Shown here piece after piece: positions 54,904 to 64,000 of a stretch of 64,000 nucleotides of DNA. Numbering within the stretch: position 1 is the stretch's first letter; every line of letters begins with the position of its first letter. Source of the stretch: Pteria penguin (lineage: Eukaryota > Mollusca > Bivalvia > Pterioida > Pteriidae); the NCBI GenBank assembly GCA_035048485.1, contig CM068587.1:53063501-53127500 (forward strand), in the 5' to 3' direction. Made by a program: the position numbers and the translations under genes. The notes under the pieces were generated by a model. That model ran no database searches, was not told the DNA's origin, and worked only from the letters and a program-made list of their open reading frames with translations.

Positions 54904-55663
54904 ATATGAAATGTATTGATATTTTGTATATTACACAAAATCGTAAGCTTACTTTGGTCGAGTTATAACTAAAAGTGAATTCCGAATACATATTTCTTGC
55001 AGGTGTCTATTTACAATACGTAAGACGGTATTTGTTATTTATCAGATTAAACACTGTCAGAATAAGTAAATCTCTTTCCACCGAATCTTTGCATGGGTGG
55101 TACAATTTTCTAGCTGTTTATAAATATTTTGTCAAATTTTGATGAAATAATGTTTTGAATCAATCACCATTAAACAAGAAAGGTGACAACGGTTACGACA
55201 TAATTGCTCTAGCTATCACACTAAGAGGTCTATCGGCTAATAATATTATCTGAACAGAATTTGTTCTATATTAAATGCTGGAATAGTAGTAATTAAGAGA
55301 CATTGGGAATTTGTGACACACTATATATTATTGATTGCAGGACTTTACCAGTTCTGTTAAAATAATCAACACTATCTGGAAATCACAAGAAAGCTGGCAA
55401 GATCTATATCTACACGGAGTACCAAACGCTGACCTTTATATATCAGCAGAAAACTGAAAAAAGGGTCTTTTTCATAATTAAATTAAATTTATCAAGAAAA
55501 GTGAAAAGTATAAAATTGGGGCCGAAACCTCCAGGGCCGAATCTGAAAAGAGCTAAAACCTTTTGGGGCCGAACTTGATAAAACCTTAACCTTTGACAAC
55601 CGTCTAATTAATATAACAAAATTTAAAACAAATGATAAAACAAATAAAATTAAATTAGCGCGT

Positions 55664-55850
<187 letters not shown>

Positions 55851-56742
55851 TTCATTCATTCATATATATATAAATGTATTTATTAAAATCATTTTTATTT
55901 TGAGTATATATTAACAGGGCATTTCCGTGGTGACTTCTACGATATGGCCGATTCAGATGCTTTTTTTTTATTCCTTTGGCCTTTAATATTTCTTCTTTGG
56001 ACCTACCTCACACATCTTAGATCTGAAAGACTTTAGTCACATACTTGTGTCAACCAAATTACCAAATCTATCATCGACAAATAGTTAACATACATTTTGA
56101 AATACGATTCAGTTGCGTTAAAGAAATGTACCTGAACTGACCAATGAACAGAATAGAAACTGACAGGTGGAATAAGATACTACCTCATGAATCGATAAGT
56201 ATACAGAGATACTATAAAAGAGGGCACAAAAGTGTTATTCAGAGGTGTTTGATAATCTATTGATATCTATTGCGAATTTATGCCACAAAGTCTGTTGCAT
56301 TGAGAATAGGGAATAATTATCTGTGACTTACTATCTGTATTTCATTGCTGTGTAAGGTAATATGTTTTGCAATATATCAATATTATTTCTATATTCTATT
56401 TAGTAATGTTGTGTCATGGATTTAATCTATATGACCTGATTTAAATTATGGTTTATTTTTTCCAGTGGCAGCTGTGTTATCAATTTTGATTCATTCATTT
56501 TATTGGAACTACTTTTGTGTTCGTCAATTCGTCGAAATCAACTCTTCATTAAACCATTGACCGACAGTGCCTGCTAACTGCGCTACACAGTAAGGTAATG
56601 TTTTCTGATTTTATTAAAAGCAATGCTATATTTTTAGCATAGCATATCACGTAATAGGTAAAATATGTTACACAAAATTGACACACGTATATCAAGGGAA
56701 GTCTTCCATGGAGAAGTCGATGTATGATAAATAATTGTTTTT

Positions 56743-56744
56743 CT

Positions 56745-56814
<70 letters not shown>

Positions 56815-56855
56815 CATCATCATCATCATGATCATCATCATGATCATCATCATCA

Positions 56856-56942
<87 letters not shown>

Positions 56943-56950
56943 TTATTATT
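56743..56950. repeat. Compound (ATT)n(ATC)n(ATT)n(ACT)n microsatellite
   Basis: About 208 bp of trinucleotide units in four phases, expanded relative to 28008-28057 in block B. After it, block C keeps a 'cagtatcgcgcgaaa' segment also present in block A (4681-4695) and lost in B. Confidence 0.97.
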
Positions 56951-57240
56951 TGCAGTATCGCGCGAAATATGTATAGATTTATATCATGACAACATTAATT
57001 GTTCATTGTAATTCACTCATTTGATATAGTGACATTAGCATGGATATATTCAGTTTCGAAATTACCTTTCTTTATTTAATTTGATGAAGAGGACGTGACC
57101 ACAAAATTTGGAAAGAGGATCTCCTGTATATGTACATGTATATAGCACCTGATATTGATGAAAATGGTATGAGGTTTGTCACGTTCATTTACTCGATTGG
57201 TATGAGAACAAGCTCAGTAGATACCTCAATATATTGTGGC

Positions 57241-57440
57241 ACTGTGTAGATCCCGACCAAGTCTGGGATTACCATCGATACTATCTATGGTATGAGGTTT
57301 TTTCAGGTTATTGTAAACACATTTACTCGAATGGCTAGATAAGCTAATTGGGTATGAGAACATGCTCAGTAGATACCACAATATGTGTAGATCCCGACCA
57401 AGTCTGGGATTACCATCAATTCGAACTATGGAAAGTCTTT
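57241..57440. repeat. 141-bp promoter-proximal repeat, two units (block C)
   Basis: 'atcccgaccaagtctgggat' starts at 57250 and 57391, 141 bp apart. The last unit is partial as in block B. Confidence 0.9.
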
Positions 57441-57567
57441 TGGAATTGTTCCCTTCCACTTAGATTTGTCAATTTTTATAACAGTGAAAATCAGTGATAT
57501 CAGTCATGCAAATGAAGAATAATTGTATGTGTAGCCATTTCCATTGACTGTTTATTCTTTTTACTGG

Positions 57568-57585
57568 TATAAAGGTGTATATAAA
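57568..57585 (+). promoter_or_regulatory. Paired TATA boxes of receptor gene C
   Basis: TATAAAGG at 57568-57575 and TATATAAA at 57578-57585, in the same layout as block B. Confidence 0.55.
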
Positions 57586-57608
57586 CACTATTCTGAGATT
57601 TATCAACA

Positions 57609-57791
57609 ATGAAGGAGAACATTCGTTTATATCCCCCGCTGCTTGCTGTTATTCTGCTCTGTTCCTCCAGATCTCATTTGGTTACACTTTATAATGATAT
57701 CAAGGAAATAAATTTCAGAATAATTGCATTAACTGTTTCTTTTTGTAGAAAAACACGATGGCAGAAAATATATCACAGTACACAGAGCTGA
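57609..57791 (+). CDS. Overlapping upstream ORF of receptor gene C (60 codons)
   Basis: Same length and frame relation as the block B upstream ORF. It has PPLL instead of PTML, an R for I, and a change at the Met/Ile shared with the receptor start region. It overlaps the receptor start by 34 bases. Protein function is not suggested; a translational effect is possible if it lies in the mRNA. Confidence 0.35.
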   Translation: MKENIRLYPPLLAVILLCSSRSHLVTLYNDIKEINFRIIALTVSFCRKTRWQKIYHSTQS

Positions 57792-58723
57792 ACGAGACCA
57801 ACTACCACCAGGATGGGAACGGGCATGAAGAAATGATGATTATGTGCATTGTATATGTTCCCATTGCATTGTTTACTTTTATCACAAATGCAATATTCAT
57901 GGTAATTTTTTTTAAAAGTAAAGCAATCAGAAAAAACAGTTACTTGACGCTTATCATTTCACTTGCCTTTGCAGACTTCATAGTTGGCATGGGAGGTGTA
58001 GTGTGGGTCGTTAATAAACTGTTATGCAGTTGCATTGCATATTTATGTGGGCTGCTTATTTCTTTAGGTATCCTTGGGAGTTTCATGTCTCTTTATATCA
58101 CATTTATAATAAGTGTTAACAAATACTTGGCATCCATAGAATCAATCCTCCTTAAGAGACTCTATGGTGGAAAGAGGAAACTCGTGCTAATATTTACACC
58201 ATGTTGTATCGTAGGTTTAATATCTGCACTTCTGTCTTTAATGTGGAATACAAATGTAAAATCATGCAGCATAGAGGCGATAATGGGAGATAATGTGACC
58301 GTTGTTTACGTTTTGCTGACATGCATTTATGTACCTCCATTACTTGGCACTATTGTTTTCTACATCTTAATCATTCGAGCCATATTTCGACGTTTCAGAA
58401 CTGTACAAAATGCTGTTATTTCACATTTACAAAGCAATCAGACAAATGTTACAGAACAACAAAGTTTAAATTATAAAAGAAAAATCAGTTCTCTTAAAAC
58501 ACTTGGAATAATCATTGCCTTGCTGCTGATATTTACAGGTCCATTTGTGGTTTCCATGACTTTGTCACTGTGTGGGTATCATATAGGTCCCTTACAGAGA
58601 GTTCTATTTGCAAGTGGACTAGGTATCAACTCTGCCTTGAATCCGATTGTTTATACGTGGCGTTTCCCAGAAGTACGTGAAGAAATCAAGGCTCTCTTTT
58701 CAAACGGACAAAATAGTAATTGA
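57758..58723 (+). CDS. Orphan rhodopsin-class GPCR, copy C (321 aa)
   Basis: Intact and collinear with copy B, with the same seven membrane segments, N-terminal glycosylation sites (NIS, NET), LAFAD, NKY, FTGP and NPIVY motifs and tail. Changes from B are I5, M162, V167, A174, V182 and Y184; four of these six (167-184) sit in the second outer loop or the top of TM5, where class A receptors often contact ligand. Copies A and C agree at 162 and 182. The acceptor-like 'tttctttttgtag' precedes the ATG as in B. Likely a plasma-membrane receptor with unknown ligand; MECA-like placement is tentative. Confidence 0.93.
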   Translation: MAENISQYTELNETNYHQDGNGHEEMMIMCIVYVPIALFTFITNAIFMVIFFKSKAIRKNSYLTLIISLAFADFIVGMGGVVWVVNKLLCSCIAYLCGLLISLGILGSFMSLYITFIISVNKYLASIESILLKRLYGGKRKLVLIFTPCCIVGLISALLSLMWNTNVKSCSIEAIMGDNVTVVYVLLTCIYVPPLLGTIVFYILIIRAIFRRFRTVQNAVISHLQSNQTNVTEQQSLNYKRKISSLKTLGIIIALLLIFTGPFVVSMTLSLCGYHIGPLQRVLFASGLGINSALNPIVYTWRFPEVREEIKALFSNGQNSN

Positions 58724-58829
58724 TCTGTATTAGAATAATTGAACAAAGGACACAAAAAGGAAACCCCCAAACCGTCAGGTCCTCTTTTTATCTATATTTT
58801 CAGTAAACCTGAAAGTTTTTCTAAATTTC

Positions 58830-59270
58830 CTGGTCACCTGGTCTCACCTCTGAATTTCAGGGGTCCGTGAATGTCCACTGTGGTACATTGTTGTTAGTGC
58901 CATAGTCATGTGACACCAGTTACTTTCGTATTTTGTATGAATGTCACACTTATTCCCTTTGCAGTGTGGAGCTCGTAAAATAGTTCCCCGCGGAGGGTTT
59001 GACTTAAGTGGTATTATACCTTTTTCCTGATGTTATGTGGCTTTGACACTTTCTATACCGTGTTTGTTCACATTCATTTATATATACAGTGTTGAATTAT
59101 TTTTTGTCTGTGTTTAAGGACATTCGCGGCGGGTGTGGCTAGCCAAACAGGGGACGCTCACTCCTCCCGGGCACCTGGTCTCACCTCTGAATTTCAGGGG
59201 TCCGTGAATGTCCACTGGTACATTGTTTTTAGTGCCATAGTCATGTGACACCAGTTACTTTCGTATTTTG
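58830..59270 (+). mobile_element. X element pair after receptor C
   Basis: Same structure as 29970-30415, including the doubled 97-bp end. Small differences include a missing 'tg' in the second 'ccactgtggtac'. Confidence 0.8.
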
Positions 59271-60004
59271 CTGAAAGGTATATTTTTATGCGACCACAGT
59301 TTTCATAAGTATTGACAAAAAGGTTCAAGGTAGAGTAGATAGAAAACAACTCATGTAATTTAAAGACTTGATTATAACACTACAAGTTAAATGAAAGTGT
59401 AAAAAACTGCCCTTTTTAAAACTGTTTAACGTAAAATATATGATGATTTGCCTAATAGGCGAATTTTTAAGGGGAAGCAAAATGTATGTAAATATAAAAG
59501 GCGTAATGTAAAGCTGTAGTTTAAGCCGCAGTTTACAACGTCTGAACAGTTTCCATTGCGTTCAGATTTCATAACACCAATGAATGTAAAGTCTTGAAAA
59601 TAAATGAGGAATAGGTTTTGCATACTGCAGTTGTACATACTGAAGTTTGAATTCATTTACTCTCTACTCATCAGATAGGAATCGATTTACATTTGTAATC
59701 TATTGGGGTTTTTTATGTACAATGATAGTAAGGTCTTATTTTCACACTATAAATGTTATGAAAGGGAAGGTAGGAAAACCCTAAATATCACACATAGTAA
59801 CCGTGTAATGCTTTCAATTTCATCTATCATATCGTGGCATTGAAGCAGGCATTAACCGATTTATTAAACATAGTAGCTGAATCAGGGAATCAATCCCGTT
59901 TACAATATTCCAAGCTTCTAACCATTAAATCTTCCCCAATATTCTACAGATGGCTGTAGTTGTAAGGTAACATTCACATTCAGTAATATGTGTTTTGGAT
60001 GACT
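59271..60004. other. 3' flank of receptor C
   Basis: Non-coding and near-identical to 30416-31134. Confidence 0.55.
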
Positions 60005-60250
60005 GCTTTAGCACACGTGGCAAGACTATTCGACCGAAATAGTCTGTGCTCATTGCATTAACACACCTTGAAATCTGCGGTTATACGGTTTATTCCCACA
60101 TGTACACGGTTCAGTTGCAAGTTCACGCGTTTATTCTTTCTATGCCGTGGCACAGATGACACAAATTCGATGAATCTAATCATCGACAATATCTCCACGT
60201 GCACAGGAAGAGGATGTTCATATAACAGTATCTAAACCTGATAACGTCAC
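60005..60250 (+). repeat. Repeat Z, internal copy of block C
   Basis: Parallels 31135-31345 and 7985-8280. Unlike block B it keeps the 'caatatctccacgtgcacag' end before the ATT tract. Confidence 0.6.
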
Positions 60251-60352
60251 AAATGACATGTAATGAGGCATTTATGAAAACTTATTTTCAGTTAAAATTA
60301 AGAAGTAACAAGTAGTTACAGACTACTTTTTTAAATATGAATTATTGTTATC

Positions 60353-60354
<2 letters not shown>

Positions 60355-60425
<71 letters not shown>

Positions 60426-60426
60426 G
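60355..60426. repeat. (ATT)n microsatellite
   Basis: About 23 ATT units at the position of the tracts at 8390-8545 and 31333-31395. Confidence 0.97.
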
Positions 60427-60469
60427 TAGTTGCTGTTGTTGTTATTACCACTATTATGATAATTTTTTA

Positions 60470-61063
60470 ATGTAAAAAACACATAAAATTGATTGAATAT
60501 GATGTTCGAAAATTGCATAAAATGTTCTAAATATATGTTCCTTAACACAGAATGATTTTATTTAATTAAAGATTTTTTACTTAGAATATTATTTGCTTGA
60601 TATATTTTGACTTTCTCCCATGTCCTTCAACTTGGAAATGTAAATATGATTTTTTAAGCGATTGTGGCTACCAAGCTCATGAAAGTGGCAGTCAATCTTT
60701 TTAACACTGAACGTATTGGCGTGGAAATCTGAGAATAGAAAATCGATATAACTAACAAACAAACGAAAGAAAGGGGAGAAAGAAAAGAAAAGCAAACTCA
60801 GTACCAAAACGGTGAATAGTATTAAATTAAGGATTTTTGATGATAGGAATGGTGTATGTTATTATTTTTTTTTCAGCGATCTAACTTTGATTTGTAATCG
60901 TTGCTTATTGTACTTTATGATTTATACTGTTGTTAATATTTATCAAATGTTGTTCCGTCACAAACACTGGACTCAAACTTTGAGATACAAAACTAAATGG
61001 TGTTTTGATAATAAAGCTTATCAAAAATTCAAATTTATGTTAAATTTTATCATTTGAGTAATT
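60470..61063. other. Distal 3' flank, block C, part 1
   Basis: It aligns with 32389-32976. It is continuous where block B has the PLE2 insertion. Confidence 0.5.
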
Positions 61064-61810
61064 TCATTTAAATGTAAAGGTGATGGATAAATCCAAACCA
61101 TACGTCTGAAAATCATGAGACCAAAGGATATACAAAATTGATGAAAATGAAAACCAAATAGAAATCGATGAAAACTGTCTACTTGAAGAGTATATGTGAA
61201 CCCCCTTGACGAAGTGAGTATGAGCATCTCCTGCTTGCTAGTAACACCCGTCACATATACCCCGTAAAAGAATCAAATCGTGTAAATTCCATATATATTT
61301 ATATATGGAGAAGTTAAAGTATGTAACCTTCTAGTACAGAAGGTGTCAAATCTGTGCCAAATGATCGGAATCGGTCTCAGTCCAGACTATCATTTAAAAC
61401 TCTGGATAACGAGGTATCATATTGTGTAATAAGAGTCTCGTAACGACTAAAGAAATTCCTAAGTGACGTTGTTAGTCTAGTATATATATCACCCTGGTTG
61501 AGTATCTTATCTGGAAGTCGCCTAGCCCTCAGAACAAAGTCATTGTAATTTGAACATGCTCTGGAATAACGCATTAATTGAGATATGAATACACCGTATG
61601 CTGGCGATGATTGAATATTGCTACTTATGAAAGGAAAGATTGTGATGCGAAATTGAAATCGTCGTTTGTCATAGACTGAGGTGTTTAATTGACCATCAAT
61701 GTCGAAACACAATATAATATTTAAATAAGAAGTCGAATTATTACTTTCTGCGGTTTCTTTGACCTTCGGTTCACTTGGATATATGATGCTAAGGTAATCA
61801 GCGAAGCAAG
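61064..61810 (-). mobile_element. PLE1-related fragment shared with block B
   Basis: The minus strand has a longer open stretch than in B, FDIDGQLNTSVYDKRRFQF, SSPAYGVFISQLMRYSRACS and LRNFFSRYETLITQYDTS, with the same tail. At 61645, block C has a small deletion that changes the frame ahead of 'ITIFPFISSN' compared with B. Confidence 0.8.
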
Positions 61811-62231
61811 GTTTTTGGTTTTCTTATGTTTGATTTTCATACTACATGTATATGATAGATGATACGGATATGGTATGTAACGTACATTGATGATATGTTG
61901 CTTGATGAGTGTACAGGTCAAAATGGAGGATTTATCAATGTTGAATACGATCCTATTTAGCACACTTAATAGAAAAAATATCACACTATAGGACATAACC
62001 TTAAAATTTGGTCAGAATTACTCTCATATACATATCAATGGCGGGTATTGAAAATTATTTATTTATTTATTATTTATATATTCTTTCTCTAATTTTTTTT
62101 CAAATTTCACTCTAACTAAAGTAGAAATCGTGGAAAAATTTGGCAGAAGGATTTTCTTCTAAGCAAGTGTAAGACAAATTGTTTTGAGTAATGATCAAGC
62201 AAGAACCTTTTCGATATATCCACTACGAAAA

Positions 62232-62263
<32 letters not shown>

Positions 62264-63249
62264 AAAAAGAAATAAAAAATAAAAATTTAGAAAATAAAAA
62301 TAAAACTGAAATATTTCATGTAATGATGTAGGTGATTTTCTCAAAAAATGAAATACGAATAATGCAATGCATTGAAGATATTTATATTTATCTATTGTAT
62401 ATGTGAAGATAAATGATAAAAAGATTCCAAAAAGTATTCCAAAGTCATAAAACATTGGGCATATAATGCTAGCAAAAAGGGAAAAACCATCTATTTAAGA
62501 GCATTCTCGAACTGCAAAAAGGGAGTGACAACAGGTGCCCAGAGAAAGTAAGCAAATGTTACTTTCTAGCAAGAACCGTTAGAAGTATAAATCATCGAAT
62601 CAGTTAAATACTAAGCATAGAATGAATCAAATTGTAAATGGTCAAAATGGTTTTAAGTATAGAATATCTTTCCATAGTTATATGTCATTTACTTAATAGG
62701 AGCCTCGGATTGAACACAGAACTTCCTTAGTGATGTACGTAATCTGCCACTTCAAATCCCTGGGTGAGCAGATAAAGTGAGTGTCTTTGAAATGAGAAAA
62801 AGTTATATTAATTTGATTAGTCCAGTCAAATTACGGGAAATAATCGCCCAACTTCAAAAAATTGCAATACAACTTTCGTTTTTGGTTTCGAGAACCTGAT
62901 TATGGTATTGATCAAATAAAAAAATTGTTTACCACAATCAACCCCGAGGAAAGTGCTTACTTTTGGGATAAAAATTGTCATTTTGTTGAAAACTCGTTGA
63001 AAAATGGAAAATTTTATTATGAGTTATATGCAAGATAAGAACTATAGTTGCAAGAAGTCCATATTCAAAGTTGATTAATATTTAATGTAGTGATTGATTT
63101 CTGTTAATGTCGCAATGCAAATTGCAAACATATTAGATTTTCTATGAACAAGACTGAACGAACTGCAATACAAAGTTAATTTTTACTGAAAAGAATGTCG
63201 ATCCTTACGGCATATGAGAATATTTGCTTTATAGCAAACCATCAACTTA
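61811..63249. other. Distal 3' flank, block C, part 2
   Basis: It aligns with 33714-35115. It contains an A-rich run at 62228-62280, a degenerate Y-like tail at 62520-62720, and about 30 extra bases near 62835 ('gggaaataatcgcccaactt'). Confidence 0.5.
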
Positions 63250-64000
63250 TTATATATCTTGAACCTCGTCAGGTTGTGTATCAGAATTTTCGCAATCAAT
63301 TCCGTGACACTCTTCACATTCAGCACAACAGACAACTCCATGCTTCTTACACGTGCATCTCCTGGTATCACAACCCATTTTGCAGCTGTACCGCACTACT
63401 GACAAAAGATCGCTTGGAGCAGCAAAAGAATTTACTGCCAACCTCTTTCCAGCCATAATCTAAGGGGTTTTGCTCGTTGCCAGTCTATTGCTGAACTTGA
63501 TGATATGTTCGTAGGCTGTGGAAATAGTTTGCTGCTGAAGTGGGTGGAAGTTCATGTACTTGAACGGAAGTATTGCATGACACCGTTTTGGTAATGAACT
63601 GCGATAGCGGAGATGATCCAATGATTCGCCATCGATTCCAGAAAACAGACTGCAGATAATTGACTCGCCAGCAGATGATATGCAGACCTTGGTAGGTTCA
63701 GTAGCTGCACTATTGAAAAACACAGAGGCCGTCTCGTGAAGCAACGGAGTATTGACAAACGTCTTCAACGACTGTGCTTTGCCTACGCCGAAAACTCTAG
63801 ATGTAGTATTGCAACCAGTAATTGCATGGATTAATGGTAAATACCGAGCGATTTGACGAGGAAGAAGCAGTGACGTCTTCCGTACATCCCAGACTTTTTT
63901 ATCTTTGGATTGGCGATCCTAAAAGAAGAACACATCATTGGAACAGATCGGATCAATGTGATGGATGAGTAGAACTAATAAGTCAGTGTCCTCTCCAATA
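63250..64000 (-). pseudogene. PIN-CXC gene remnant, block C (cut by window end)
   Basis: The minus strand encodes IGEDTDLLVLLIHHIDPIC, a TAG after NDVFFF, then KKVWDVRKTSLLLPRQIARY, GCNTTSRVFG, KTFVNTPLLHETASVFF, YEHIIKFSNRL and, after a frameshift, AAPSDLLSVVRYSCKMGCDT and a Cys-rich tail. It keeps 13 bases (about 63952-63965) that block B lacks. Same family and reading as 35116-38360; more lies beyond the window. Confidence 0.7.

Overview
The window looks like repeat-rich invertebrate nuclear DNA, most likely from a bivalve mollusc. It is AT-rich and gene-poor. It carries long microsatellites, decayed Penelope-like and LINE retroelements, tRNA-like SINE relics, and dispersed repeats of a style familiar from bivalve genomes (for example tracts ending in 'gggcctcttattt', or starting 'gggggcatattgtttttgtc'). 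The bivalve assignment is inference from repeat style; no search was run. There is no sign of bacterial gene organisation.

The backbone is a tandem segmental duplication seen in three units. Block A covers about 1-9460, block B about 25370-38360, and block C about 54120 to beyond the window end. Each block has the same order: a PLE or X-repeat junction with a 35-bp repeat, an AT-rich upstream region, a promoter-proximal repeat, a TATA box, an upstream ORF, an intact intronless 7TM receptor gene, then a common 3' flank with an (ATT)n tract and minus-strand retroelement debris. The receptors are at 6391-7359 (A), 28900-29865 (B) and 57758-58723 (C). B and C differ at only 6 of 321 residues; A is clearly older. 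Shared insertions agree: B and C share an X repeat after the gene and a PLE fragment about 3 kb downstream, both missing from A. B and C also share the tail of a decayed PIN-like/CXC-type gene (35116-38360 in B; cut by the window end in C). The spacers between blocks are paralogous in part (12760-14065 with 38640-39845; 18010-18680 with 43810-45075), so the duplicated unit is roughly 22-29 kb.

Spacer 1 (9460-25370) holds a PLE fragment, a tRNA-Met-like relic, a palindromic MITE, several PLE tails, a degraded LINE (20885-21760), a 504-bp tandem duplication and a 46-bp minisatellite of about 25 units (22998-24172). Spacer 2 (38360-54120) holds two tetranucleotide tracts, an AAGTTTA-rich island, an X fragment, and a PLE (45860-48330) interrupted by an inverted truncated copy of its own family. 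It also holds a SINE-like tRNA relic, 146-bp tandem repeats, a G-rich quadruplex candidate and a (TCTA)n tract.

The only convincingly intact protein genes are the three receptors. They appear to be recent paralogues of an orphan rhodopsin-class GPCR with unusual signature motifs. They differ most visibly in regulatory DNA: a 141-bp repeat just upstream (1, 3 and 2 copies in A, B and C), the number of TATA boxes, and the layout of an upstream ORF.
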